Assembly (NCBI GenBank): GCA_027491215.1
Contig: JAIXWP010000135.1
Location: forward strand, 24,698 to 88,697
From: Flavobacteriales bacterium
GTDB lineage: Bacteria > Bacteroidota > Bacteroidia > Flavobacteriales_D > Sanyastnellaceae
DNA: 64,000 nucleotides
Reading direction: 5' to 3'
The notes below the pieces were generated by a model. That model saw only the letters and a program-made list of their open reading frames with translations, had not been told where the DNA came from and did no database searches. This document shows positions 7,096 through 16,013 of this stretch, piece after piece. Positions within the stretch are counted from its first letter, which is position 1. Each line of letters begins with the position of its first letter. The position numbers were made by a program, and so were the translations under genes.

Positions 7096-9532
7096 TACAT
7101 TGACCGCTCCTTCCAGCACATATCAAAAAATCCAAACCACTTGTTTTCATTGTGGTGAAGTTTGTCCAGACATCAATAATAAGATTGAAGACAAGCACTT
7201 TTGTTGTGATGGCTGCAAAGCAGTTTATAAAATCCTAAATGACAATGGCCTTTGTGGCTATTACGATATTGATGAAAGCAAGGGCATTTCTCCTAAACTA
7301 GCTCCGTCCGACGACCGATTTGCATACTTAGATGATGCCACGACTGTTCGATCACTGATATCTTTTGAGAATGAAATAGAAATTCACGTTACGTTTTCGC
7401 TTCCACAAATTCATTGTAGCTCATGTGTATGGCTCTTAGAACATCTCTATAAACTCAATCCAGCAGTAAAAAAATCAGAAACCAATTTTCTTCGAAAGCA
7501 ACTATTTATCATTTTTGATAAGCAGCAAACTAGCTTGAGAAAAATCGTTGAGCTGCTCGCTACAATAGGCTACGAACCTCATTTACAACTTTCCGACACC
7601 AAAGAAAAGAAGTACAATTCTCCCAATAGAAAACGCATCCATCGATTGACCGTGGCTGGGTTTTGTTTTGGGAATATCATGTTACTTTCTTTTCCTGAAT
7701 ATCTCAGCGACTATCGCAGAGATGTTGAAATGACAGAACTATTTGGATACCTAAATCTCCTACTTTCATTGCCTGTGTTGCTTTACAGCGGCAGCGAATT
7801 TTTTATTTCGGCATATCAAGGCTTACGAGCAAGGTTTTTAAATATCGATCTTCCCCTAAGTCTGAGTTTGCTCATCACTTTTGGGCGCAGTCTTTACGAG
7901 ATCTATACGCATACAGGTCCTGGATACTTTGATTCGATGGCTGGTATCATATTTTTCATGTTGATTGGTCGTTACTTTCAAGATAAGAAGCACGTATCGC
8001 TACAATTCGATAGAGACTTTCGCAGTTTCTTTCCTATTTCGGTTCGAATTGCAATAGGAAATACAGTAGAAACCATTCCTTTGAGTCAATTGAAAGTAAA
8101 AAACCGAATGATCATTCGGTCAACAGAATTAATTCCTGCAGATTCTATCCTCATTGAAGGAGACGCACGCATCGACTACAGCTTTGTAACTGGCGAAGCT
8201 CGCCCAGAGCATGTGAAGGCTGGAGAATTGGTCTATGCCGGAGGGCGACAGACTGCAGGTGAGATTAAATTAGAGGTTATTCATGAAGTAGAGCAAAGTT
8301 ATCTCACCCGACTATGGAATCGCGAAAACACGAAGAGTTATAAGGGTTCGATGGACAATATGGTGCATAAACTCGCACGTCACTTCACTTTATTTCTGTT
8401 ACTGCTCTCTTTAGGTAGTTTCCTGTACTGGGCGCCATCAGATATGAATCGCGGCATCCATGCGCTGACCACCATCTTGATCGTAGCTTGTCCTTGTGCT
8501 CTTTTGCTCAGCGCTACGTTTACTCATGCTTCAGTCATAAGTGTTTTGGGAAAAAATGGTGTATTCATAAAGAGCGCTAATATGCTCGAGAAGATTTCGT
8601 CCATTCGTCATATTATTTGGGACAAGACAGGAACCCTTACCAATGTAAAGAATCAGAAAATTGAATATCAAGGTCAAGAGCTAAATGAGCCCGAACTCCA
8701 ATTTATTCTGGCGTTAGTGAATCAATCCAACCACCCTATAAGTCGGTCGATATATGAGTATCTCCGGCCAAAAGTCCAAACGGAAATTTCGAAGACTATC
8801 AATTTTTTCCAAGAAAAAATAGGAGAAGGAATCACTGGTGAAATAGACACACATCATTTTGCGATCGGAAAAGCAAGCTTTGTAGGATTGCCATTAAGAA
8901 TAATAGAGAAACAATCTCGCACCTACTTGAGTATTGACAGGCATATCATTGGATATTTTAGTTTTAGTAATGAGATAAGAGAAGGCTTAGTGGAGAATAT
9001 TCAAACGCTTCAATCGAAGGGTTATCAATTCACGATTCTAAGCGGTGACAATGCCGATCAGCGAGATCAATTTGAAATTTATTTTGGACAACATACTCCA
9101 ATGTTTTTTGGTCAGTCTCCCCATGATAAAACGAATAAAATCCACTCCTATCAAGCCAGCGGCGAACAAGTGATGATGGTCGGTGATGGATTGAATGATG
9201 CAGGTGCGTTGATGCAAAGCAATGTAGGAATCGCTATTTCCGATGATGTGAATAATTTTACTCCAGCATGTGATATGATTATGGAGGGAAAATCATTTTC
9301 TCAGTTCGGAAAAATTCTTGAATACATATCTTCAACTAAGCGAATAATTATTGCAAGTTTTATTTTATCACTACTATATAATATTGTTGGATTGAGCATT
9401 GCTGTTCGTGGTGAAATGTCGCCATTAGTTGCTGCTATACTTATGCCTTTGAGCTCAATATCAATCATTCTATTCACAACAACTGTCTCTCGCATTAAGG
9501 CTAAAACTGTAGGTTTGAGAGCATCTCTATAA
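7055..9532 (+). CDS. ccoI: Copper-translocating P-type ATPase for cbb3 oxidase assembly
   Basis: 825 residues, also called FixI. Cys-rich N-terminus (CFHCGEVC and FCCDGCKAVYKIL), heavy-metal-associated domain with CSSC in PQIHCSSCVWLLEHL, several membrane helices, actuator motif TGEARP, copper-site C479-P-C481 in VACPCALLL, phosphorylated D523 in DKTGTLT, and hinge GDGLNDAGAL. It moves Cu(I) across the inner membrane for the haem-copper centre of CcoN. The first ATG (7055) overlaps the preceding gene by 41 nt; a TTG near 7100 inside VHNTLTAPSS is an alternative start that would avoid the overlap. Confidence 0.93.
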   Translation: MIKAKNYPIVIVHNTLTAPSSTYQKIQTTCFHCGEVCPDINNKIEDKHFCCDGCKAVYKILNDNGLCGYYDIDESKGISPKLAPSDDRFAYLDDATTVRSLISFENEIEIHVTFSLPQIHCSSCVWLLEHLYKLNPAVKKSETNFLRKQLFIIFDKQQTSLRKIVELLATIGYEPHLQLSDTKEKKYNSPNRKRIHRLTVAGFCFGNIMLLSFPEYLSDYRRDVEMTELFGYLNLLLSLPVLLYSGSEFFISAYQGLRARFLNIDLPLSLSLLITFGRSLYEIYTHTGPGYFDSMAGIIFFMLIGRYFQDKKHVSLQFDRDFRSFFPISVRIAIGNTVETIPLSQLKVKNRMIIRSTELIPADSILIEGDARIDYSFVTGEARPEHVKAGELVYAGGRQTAGEIKLEVIHEVEQSYLTRLWNRENTKSYKGSMDNMVHKLARHFTLFLLLLSLGSFLYWAPSDMNRGIHALTTILIVACPCALLLSATFTHASVISVLGKNGVFIKSANMLEKISSIRHIIWDKTGTLTNVKNQKIEYQGQELNEPELQFILALVNQSNHPISRSIYEYLRPKVQTEISKTINFFQEKIGEGITGEIDTHHFAIGKASFVGLPLRIIEKQSRTYLSIDRHIIGYFSFSNEIREGLVENIQTLQSKGYQFTILSGDNADQRDQFEIYFGQHTPMFFGQSPHDKTNKIHSYQASGEQVMMVGDGLNDAGALMQSNVGIAISDDVNNFTPACDMIMEGKSFSQFGKILEYISSTKRIIIASFILSLLYNIVGLSIAVRGEMSPLVAAILMPLSSISIILFTTTVSRIKAKTVGLRASL

Positions 9533-9536
9533 AATG

Positions 9537-9601
9537 TGACATAAGTCAGTTCTAGCTCTAACTAGCGTCATTACCGAGCGAACATTCGGCATTTATTTTT
9601 G
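9537..9601 (+). promoter_or_regulatory. FNR/CRP-type site and promoter of the ccoS-ccoNOQP operon
   Basis: TGAC-ATAA-GTCA (9537-9548) is a perfect core palindrome, extended on the right as GTCAGT like the uspA site. TATTTTTG (9594-9601) is a good TAnnTTTG box. Site centre (9542.5) to first base of the box is 51.5 bp, the same as for uspA and for the kinase operon. No TTG element is seen 19 bp upstream of the box. Confidence 0.7.
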
Positions 9602-9624
9602 GCCAAATAAGATTAAAAAATCTA

Positions 9625-9825
9625 ATGAGTGCCATCTATCTTTTAATAGGAATAAGTATTCCGGTAGCTGCTGGATTCTTGATAGCATTCCTCTACGCTT
9701 CCAAACATGGACAATTTGATGATGACTATACACCATCGATTCGCATCCTCATGGATGATCCCAAACCACAAGATAAACCAACAGAACCTATAACAACCAG
9801 TAATCAGAATGAACACGCACATTGA
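9625..9825 (+). CDS. ccoS: cbb3 oxidase assembly protein CcoS
   Basis: 66 residues: one membrane helix (YLLIGISIPVAAGFLIAFLYA) followed by GQFDDDYTPSIRILMDD, the FDD-tail that marks CcoS. It is needed for cofactor insertion into cbb3 oxidase. It overlaps ccoNO by 17 nt and is the first gene after the FNR-type site at 9537. Confidence 0.92.
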   Translation: MSAIYLLIGISIPVAAGFLIAFLYASKHGQFDDDYTPSIRILMDDPKPQDKPTEPITTSNQNEHAH

Positions 9826-11980
9826 ACGCTTTGAGTACGACAATAAGATCGTCAAGCAATTTGCCTATGCGGCTGCGATTTGGGGATTGGTTGGAATGTT
9901 AGCCGGCTTATTGGCTGCATTGCAACTTGTTTTTCCAGCTCTCAACTTTGATTTTTCGATGACCACCTTTGGTCGTCTTCGTCCCATTCACACCAATGCG
10001 GTGATTTTCGCATTTGTGGGTAACGGAATTTTCATGGGAGTGTACTACTCTCTTCAACGCTTGATGAAAGCGAGAATGTTTAGTGATAAACTATCGCAGA
10101 TTCACTTTTGGGGTTGGCAGTTCATCATCGTACTTGCCGCAATCACTTTGGCATTGGGGATGACTACAGGTAAAGAATATGCAGAACTTGAATGGCCTAT
10201 TGATATATTGATAACGCTCATATGGGTTGTATTTGGTATCAATATGTTCGGTACTATTATCAAGCGAAGAGAGCGTCACCTCTATGTTGCAGTATGGTTT
10301 TACATTGCTACTTGGGTAACAGTTGCCATGCTGCACATCGTGAATAGCTTTGAGCTTCCTGTCACGTTATTCAAGTCCTATTCATGGTATGCAGGTGTTC
10401 AAGATGCATTAGTTCAGTGGTGGTATGGTCACAATGCAGTGGCTTTTTTCTTGACTACGCCATACTTGGGCATCATGTATTATTTCATTCCAAAGGCAGC
10501 AAATCGACCTGTTTATTCTTACCGATTATCGATCATTCACTTTTGGGCGTTGATTTTCATCTATATCTGGGCAGGTCCTCACCACTTATTGTACACCTCA
10601 TTACCCGATTGGGCGCAGTCATTGGGAACAGTGTTTTCCATCATGTTGATAGCACCATCATGGGGCGGAATGATCAATGGACTATTGACACTTCGCGGAG
10701 CTTGGGATAAAGTGCGCGATGATGTTGTTTTGAAATTCATGGTAGTTGCGGTAACCGCCTACGGAATGGCCACTTTCGAAGGGCCCATGCTATCATTGAA
10801 AAGCGTAAACGCCATCTCTCACTTCACCGATTGGACTATCGCACACGTTCACGTAGGAGCCTTAGGCTGGAATGGATTCCTGACCTTCGGTATCTTGTAT
10901 TGGTTGGTTCCTAGAATGTGGCAAACTAATCTTGCTTCTAAGAAGCTTGCCAACTGGCACTTTTGGATTGGCACACTCGGTATCATCATTTATGCAGTAC
11001 CAATGTATTGGGCAGGTTGGGTGCAAAGTTCGATGTGGAAGGAATTCACACCAGAAGGACAATTGAAATATCAATTCCTTGACACAGTAACGCATTTACG
11101 TCCGTTTTACGCGCTTCGTTCATTGGGCGGACTGTTATTCCTCGTTGGTGCTGTAATGATGGTTATAAACCTTTGGAAAACCATCAAGGCAGGTTCCTTC
11201 CTAGCGAATGAAGCAGCTGAAGCACCTGCACTTGCCAAAAAAGTTGAGATTCATGGAAAAGAACACTGGCACCGTTGGATTGAGCGCAAGCCCGTTCAAA
11301 TGCTTGTTCTATCCCTTGTGGCTGTAGCGATAGGTGGTATCATCGAAATGATTCCTACATTCTTAATCAAGAATAATATTCCAACGATTGAAAGCGTAAA
11401 ACCTTACACCGCACTTGAATTAGAAGGACGCGATATCTATGTAAGAGAAGGTTGTTATACATGTCACTCACAAATGATTCGTCCATTCAGAAGCGAAACC
11501 GAGCGTTATGGTGATTATTCAAAAGCGGGAGAGTTTGTTTATGATCACCCATTCCAATGGGGATCTAAGCGAACAGGACCAGATTTGGCTCGTGAAGGAA
11601 CAGGCCGAAATAAAAAGATGGATAGTTGGCATTATAACCACATGGCAGATCCCACATCTATGTCTCCAGGTTCTATCATGCCGAAATACCCTTGGTTATT
11701 TACATCAAAAGTAGATTCAGACAATACTCATAAAAAGCTATCAGCAATGCAAACCCTTGGAGTGCCATACACCGATGAGTATGTAGCAAATGCGAAAGCG
11801 GAAGTTGAGAAACAAGCTCAGGTAATCTATGAAGGTTTGAAAAAAGAAGAGTCCGGTCTTTTGCTTGGTGAAGAAGGACTTCAAAGAGATCATGAAATCA
11901 TCGCCTTGATTGCCTACTTGCAACGCCTCGGCAGTGATTTAGAGCTTGGAAAAAAAGACACTAATACCTCACCAAAGTAA
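9809..11980 (+). CDS. ccoNO: Fused cbb3 cytochrome oxidase subunits I and II (CcoN-CcoO)
   Basis: 723 residues. Residues about 1-490 are CcoN: twelve-helix haem-copper catalytic subunit with haem and CuB histidines in segments such as RPIHTNAVIFAFVGNG, WWYGHNAVAFFLTTPYLG, WAGPHHLLYTSLPDWAQ and WTIAHVHVGALGWNG. After one more helix (about 505-527) comes the CcoO-type domain with a single c-haem site C549-x2-C552-H553 in REGCYTCHSQMIRPF, followed by RTGPDLAREG and an axial-Met region SIMPKYPWL. This fusion is typical of Bacteroidota. It reduces O2 to water with high affinity and pumps protons in the inner membrane. Confidence 0.96.
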   Translation: MNTHIERFEYDNKIVKQFAYAAAIWGLVGMLAGLLAALQLVFPALNFDFSMTTFGRLRPIHTNAVIFAFVGNGIFMGVYYSLQRLMKARMFSDKLSQIHFWGWQFIIVLAAITLALGMTTGKEYAELEWPIDILITLIWVVFGINMFGTIIKRRERHLYVAVWFYIATWVTVAMLHIVNSFELPVTLFKSYSWYAGVQDALVQWWYGHNAVAFFLTTPYLGIMYYFIPKAANRPVYSYRLSIIHFWALIFIYIWAGPHHLLYTSLPDWAQSLGTVFSIMLIAPSWGGMINGLLTLRGAWDKVRDDVVLKFMVVAVTAYGMATFEGPMLSLKSVNAISHFTDWTIAHVHVGALGWNGFLTFGILYWLVPRMWQTNLASKKLANWHFWIGTLGIIIYAVPMYWAGWVQSSMWKEFTPEGQLKYQFLDTVTHLRPFYALRSLGGLLFLVGAVMMVINLWKTIKAGSFLANEAAEAPALAKKVEIHGKEHWHRWIERKPVQMLVLSLVAVAIGGIIEMIPTFLIKNNIPTIESVKPYTALELEGRDIYVREGCYTCHSQMIRPFRSETERYGDYSKAGEFVYDHPFQWGSKRTGPDLAREGTGRNKKMDSWHYNHMADPTSMSPGSIMPKYPWLFTSKVDSDNTHKKLSAMQTLGVPYTDEYVANAKAEVEKQAQVIYEGLKKEESGLLLGEEGLQRDHEIIALIAYLQRLGSDLELGKKDTNTSPK

Positions 11981-11983
11981 GCC

Positions 11984-12151
11984 ATGAAATTCATAAATTA
12001 TCTTGAGTCGATAAGCGGTGTGAGTGTATACCCCATGATCGCATTGATCTTATTCGGAGGTGTATTCGTGATCGCTGTATTATCAGCATTCTTCTCTAAG
12101 AAAGAAGACATTCGAGAACAAAGCATGCTTCCTCTTGATGAACCAAAATAA
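11984..12151 (+). CDS. ccoQ: Small cbb3 oxidase subunit, CcoQ-like
   Basis: A 55-residue frame fills the gap between ccoNO and ccoP: MKFINYLESISGVSVYPMIA, then a membrane helix (about 16-37), then a charged tail FFSKKEDIREQSMLPLDEPK. Size, single helix and position match CcoQ, a stabilising subunit. Start ATG is three bases after the ccoNO stop, and the gene ends nine bases before ccoP. Confidence 0.88.
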   Translation: MKFINYLESISGVSVYPMIALILFGGVFVIAVLSAFFSKKEDIREQSMLPLDEPK

Positions 12152-12160
12152 TCCCACGCC

Positions 12161-13309
12161 ATGAAAAATAATATCAAAAATATCATCGCAGTACTATTCC
12201 TCATTGGAGCAACAATGAGTGCTGCGGCTCAAACCCCAGGACTAAAGGAGAAGGTCGCAGAAGCGGGCCAATATTCTCCCTATTCTGACCCCGTATTCTA
12301 TGCGCTGTGTTTACTTGCTTTTATACTGCTTGTATTCATTCTTCAGTTACAAAAAGTATTCTCAGGAGTTGCTCGTAATTACGCAAAAGGAGACAACAAA
12401 AGCTCTGGATTATTTTCTATGATACTAATCCTTGCTATGACTCAATTTCCGACAAGTGCATTTGCGGCAGATGAAGCAAAGGCCACATTTCTTCACGATG
12501 GTTTTGGATCAAATGCTTTCAATGCCTTGTTCTTCTTGATCATCGTCGAAGTAGCAGTAGTTCTATACTATGTTCGTTTAATTCGATTGTTTTTGATAAA
12601 AAATGAAATACCCGCAGCGGTTGCAGTGAAAGCGGTAGTTCAGCCATCTTTCCTAGATCGATTCAATAAATCTGTTGCGATTGAAAAAGAAGCCGCAATC
12701 ATGACAGATCACGACTATGATGGAATACGTGAGCTTGACAATGCCCTACCACCTTGGTGGAAATATGGATTCTACTTAACCATCATTTGGGCATTCGGTT
12801 ACCTGACACATTACCACGTAACGAAAACTGGTCCTTTGATGGAGCAGGAGTATAAAAATCAATTAGCGCAAGCAGAAATTGAAATCGAAGAGTACCGCAA
12901 AAAGGCTTCGAATCTTGTCGATGAATCGAATGTAGTATTACTCACGGCGGCTTCAGATCTAGATAAAGGAAAAGCGACCTTCAACAACTTTTGCGTGACT
13001 TGTCACGGAGCATTTGGAGAAGGAAAAGTTGGTCCCAATTTGACTGACCAATATTGGAAGAATGGCGGTGACATTAAAGATTTATTCAAAACTGTAAAGC
13101 TTGGTGTTTCAGGCACCGGAATGAAATCTTGGAAATCAGATTTGAGTCCAAGCGCCATCGCAGAAGTATCCAGTTACATTTTGAGTTTGCAAGGAACCAA
13201 CCCTGCAGGGGCGAAAGCGCCTGAAGGAGTTTTATATCAACCTACTGCTGCGGCAACAATAGATAGCACAGAAGTAGCATTAGCACCAGCAGATAGCACT
13301 GCCAAGTAA
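12161..13309 (+). CDS. ccoP: cbb3 oxidase subunit III (CcoP), mono-haem
   Basis: 382 residues. Hydrophobic N-terminus ending SAAAQ, possibly a cleaved signal peptide, then membrane helices about 43-63 and 120-146, the CcoP_N core (DHDYDGIRELDNALPPWWKYGFYLTIIWAF) with its helix, and one cytochrome c domain with C278-x2-C-H in NFCVTCHGAFGEGKVGPNL and the axial-Met segment TGMKSWKSDLSP. Proteobacterial CcoP usually carries two haems; only one is present here, as often in Bacteroidota. It passes electrons to CcoNO. Confidence 0.94.
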   Translation: MKNNIKNIIAVLFLIGATMSAAAQTPGLKEKVAEAGQYSPYSDPVFYALCLLAFILLVFILQLQKVFSGVARNYAKGDNKSSGLFSMILILAMTQFPTSAFAADEAKATFLHDGFGSNAFNALFFLIIVEVAVVLYYVRLIRLFLIKNEIPAAVAVKAVVQPSFLDRFNKSVAIEKEAAIMTDHDYDGIRELDNALPPWWKYGFYLTIIWAFGYLTHYHVTKTGPLMEQEYKNQLAQAEIEIEEYRKKASNLVDESNVVLLTAASDLDKGKATFNNFCVTCHGAFGEGKVGPNLTDQYWKNGGDIKDLFKTVKLGVSGTGMKSWKSDLSPSAIAEVSSYILSLQGTNPAGAKAPEGVLYQPTAAATIDSTEVALAPADSTAK

Positions 13310-13325
13310 TCATACACACACGAAA

Positions 13326-14717
13326 ATGAGCGAAGAGAAGGATTCATTTAGAGATAGCGTCAGTCACATCGACAAAGAAGGCAAACGCGTTTGGTTTTAT
13401 CCTAAAAAACCGAAAGGCAAACTCTATAATGCACGCACCTGGCTGAGCTTCGGTTTTCTCTTCGTACTCTTCACACTTCCATTTGTGAAGGTGCATGATG
13501 CCCCCCTATTTCTTTTCAATGTATTAGAAAGAAAATTTATTTTATTCGGTGTCCATTTTTTTTTTTTTTTTTTCTTTCTTTTCGTTTTAGGAATGATCAT
13601 CTTCATTGTATTTGTGGCACTATTTACTGTAGTGTATGGGCGCGTATTCTGCGGGTGGGTGTGTCCTCAAACCATTTTCATGGAAATGGTTTTTAGAAAA
13701 ATTGAATATTGGATTGAAGGAGATTTTACGCATCAAAAAGCACTCAACAAAGCACCATGGAGCGCTGAAAAAATCAGAAAGAAAACACTCAAAGTAGTAA
13801 TCTTCTTTCTAATTGCTGTCATCGTTGCAAATACCTTTCTTTCCTATATCATTGGAGTAGATGAAGTGTATAAAATCATCACGGAGCCGATCTCTCAGCA
13901 CATTGGAGGTTTCTCAGCAATGATCATATTTAGCACCATTTTCTTCTTTGTTTATCTGTGGTTTCGAGAGCAAGCTTGCCTTGTGGTTTGTCCATATGGC
14001 AGAATGCAAGGAGTGTTGCTTGATAAACATAGTATCGTGGTGGCATACGATCACCAAAGAGGTGAAAACCGTGAAAAATTTTCGAAACATCCTAGTCCAG
14101 AAGCAGGCGATTGCATCGATTGTTTTGAATGCGTGAGAGTATGTCCTACAGGAATTGATATCCGCAATGGCACACAGCTCGAATGTGTGAACTGCACCGC
14201 ATGCATTGATGCTTGCGATCACATCATGGAAAGTGTAAATAAGCCAAAAGGTCTTGTAAGATATGCATCTGAATACACTATCAATACTGGTAAACGCCTT
14301 CGCTGGACTCCACGAATGTTCGCGTACACAGGAATTCTTTTCTTGCTGATAGCGCTGGAATCCTTCTTGTTGGCTACCCGATCAGATATCGATGTAACAG
14401 TGATGCGCGCAAAAGGTGCTTTGTTCAATGTCGAGTCCAATGAAAGAGTGAGTAATCTCTACAATGTGCATATCATTAATAAAACAACAGATTCGCTCGA
14501 CTTAGATATGCGTGTAATCACATCAGGTAGCGAGGTAAAATGGATTGGTGATTTAAAACGTCTAGCACCAGGTGAAATGATGGAAGGAACATTCTTTATC
14601 ATTTTACCTAAAAATGAAATCAAGGAACAAAAAACAAAATTGAACTTAGAGTTCTGGGATAAAGGAAAAATGATTGGAAAATCAAAGACCACCTTCCTAG
14701 GCCCTGTTCACCACTAA
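13326..14717 (+). CDS. ccoG: Cytochrome oxidase accessory protein CcoG (RdxA/FixG type)
   Basis: 463 residues. Membrane segments about 38-55, 80-100, 155-175, 195-213 and 338-357; ferredoxin-type clusters CIDCFECVRVCPTGID and CVNCTACIDACDHI (two 4Fe-4S motifs); C-terminal Ig-like FixG domain. CcoG is thought to reduce Cu(II) for the copper pathway to cbb3 oxidase. A run of 18 T (13556-13573) within the codons for HFFFFFFFL is a possible slippage site; as given the frame is intact. Confidence 0.95.
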   Translation: MSEEKDSFRDSVSHIDKEGKRVWFYPKKPKGKLYNARTWLSFGFLFVLFTLPFVKVHDAPLFLFNVLERKFILFGVHFFFFFFFLFVLGMIIFIVFVALFTVVYGRVFCGWVCPQTIFMEMVFRKIEYWIEGDFTHQKALNKAPWSAEKIRKKTLKVVIFFLIAVIVANTFLSYIIGVDEVYKIITEPISQHIGGFSAMIIFSTIFFFVYLWFREQACLVVCPYGRMQGVLLDKHSIVVAYDHQRGENREKFSKHPSPEAGDCIDCFECVRVCPTGIDIRNGTQLECVNCTACIDACDHIMESVNKPKGLVRYASEYTINTGKRLRWTPRMFAYTGILFLLIALESFLLATRSDIDVTVMRAKGALFNVESNERVSNLYNVHIINKTTDSLDLDMRVITSGSEVKWIGDLKRLAPGEMMEGTFFIILPKNEIKEQKTKLNLEFWDKGKMIGKSKTTFLGPVHH

Positions 14718-14729
14718 AACCGTAAGAAC

Positions 14730-15161
14730 ATGAATTGGGGAATCAGAATTGTGATACTGTATACTGGATTCGTCGCATTAATTCTAACACTTGTATTCAA
14801 GGCTAGCGGAGAACGCGTAGAGCTCGTCACCAAAGATTACTACGAACAAGAATTAGTGCATCAAGAAAAAATGAATGCACAAAACAGAGGCCTTGAATAT
14901 AAAGATCTCATCGAGATAAAAACGATGCAGGATGCTATTCAGTTGAACTTCTCCGAAGCATTGCCACCGATGAAGGATACCAAAATCAGTTTTTACTGCC
15001 CTTCCAACAGCGACGAGGACAGAGAATTTGTCTTGTTATCTACTGAAAAAACAAAAATGATTTCTACCACGCAATGGAAGAAAGGATATTATGCATTGCG
15101 CGTGCAATGGAATAACAATGGACAAAGTATAATCGTTGAAGACACTGTATTTATCCCATGA
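14730..15161 (+). CDS. ccoH: FixH/CcoH family protein
   Basis: 143 residues: N-terminal membrane anchor (WGIRIVILYTGFVALILTLVF), then KDYYEQELVHQEKMNAQNRG, the Y-Y-E-x-E-L signature of FixH, and a beta-rich periplasmic domain. It is an accessory protein of cbb3 oxidase assembly. It lies 12 nt after ccoG and overlaps the next gene by 4 nt. Confidence 0.9.
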   Translation: MNWGIRIVILYTGFVALILTLVFKASGERVELVTKDYYEQELVHQEKMNAQNRGLEYKDLIEIKTMQDAIQLNFSEALPPMKDTKISFYCPSNSDEDREFVLLSTEKTKMISTTQWKKGYYALRVQWNNNGQSIIVEDTVFIP

Positions 15162-15862
15162 CAACATATCTCGCAGCAGCACTCCTATTGGGCCTTGCAG
15201 GTAGCTTACACTGCATTGGAATGTGTGGTCCATTAGTTATGATCGTTCACTCCGGTGGAGACAATCGCAGCTTCCAATGGTGGATCAACAAATTGGTGTA
15301 TCACTTCGGGCGCATTTTGGTATATGCTGCCTTTGGGGTTATTACAGGATTGATTGGAAAAAGCTTTATTGCCATGGGCTTTCAGCAATGGCTGTCACTT
15401 ATTGCAGGCATCGTTTTATTCTTTATGTTGGTGCTGCCATTAATGGGGCAAAAGAAGTGGAGCTTCACACCTCCACTTTTTTCAAAAATCACGAAATACT
15501 TCGGTAAGTTTTTACAAAACAAAACTCCATTCAAACAATTAATCTTAGGGGTGATTAATGGACTACTTCCCTGTGGATTGGTATATGCAGCAATGGCAGC
15601 CTCAATAGCAGGCGGCAGTCCAACTAAGAGTGCATTGTTTATGATTGTGTTTGGATTTGCAACGAGCCCTGCATTGATTGTTGTTGCTAAATTATCAGAG
15701 ACACTGCGGTCAAAATGGAAACCAAAATCACTCGCATATATTCGAGTTGGTTTGAGCATTCTTGCCGTACTATTTATACTGCGCGGCGCCAATCTCGGCA
15801 TCCCCTACCTCAGCCCCAAAATGCAAGCAGAAACTTGCAATGTGAGTTGCTGTCATAAATAA
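15158..15862 (+). CDS. SafE/UreH-like membrane protein at the end of the cbb3 operon
   Basis: 234 residues with about six helices. GSLHCIGMCGPLVMIVHSGG and GLLPCGLVYAAMAASIAGGS are the paired motifs of the UreH/DsbD-like transmembrane family often encoded last in cco operons of Bacteroidota and epsilonproteobacteria, where copper delivery has been proposed. The C-terminus has cysteines (AETCNVSCCHK) that could bind metal. It overlaps ccoH by four bases (ATGA). Confidence 0.85.
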   Translation: MTTYLAAALLLGLAGSLHCIGMCGPLVMIVHSGGDNRSFQWWINKLVYHFGRILVYAAFGVITGLIGKSFIAMGFQQWLSLIAGIVLFFMLVLPLMGQKKWSFTPPLFSKITKYFGKFLQNKTPFKQLILGVINGLLPCGLVYAAMAASIAGGSPTKSALFMIVFGFATSPALIVVAKLSETLRSKWKPKSLAYIRVGLSILAVLFILRGANLGIPYLSPKMQAETCNVSCCHK

Positions 15863-16013
15863 AAACGATTCTCGATTCTCGATTTTCAATTCTCGATTCT
15901 AATTCGAAATTCGCTATTTGTAATTTGTCTCTTGTCTCTTGTCATTTGTAATTTGTCAATTGTCTCTTGTCACTTGTCATTTGTCACTTGTCATTTGTCG
16001 TTTGTCGTTTGTT
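15863..16013. repeat. Degenerate word-like repeats at a convergent junction
   Basis: No gene. 15868-15915 is made of GATTCTC, GATTTTC, AATTCTC and AATTCGAAATTCG words; 15916-16013 of TTTGTAA, TTGTCTC, TTGTCAT, TTGTCAC and TTGTCGT words in irregular order. It separates the cbb3 cluster from the oppositely oriented regulator gene. There is no clear hairpin terminator for either side. Confidence 0.8.

Noticed and set aside
10384-10710. Frame of 108 codons within ccoNO
   Set aside because: It is an out-of-frame shadow of a strongly conserved gene with no start signal or homology.
15863-16013. Possible CRISPR array or strict tandem repeat
   Set aside because: The words are short, irregular and without constant spacers, so this is neither a CRISPR array nor a regular tandem repeat.
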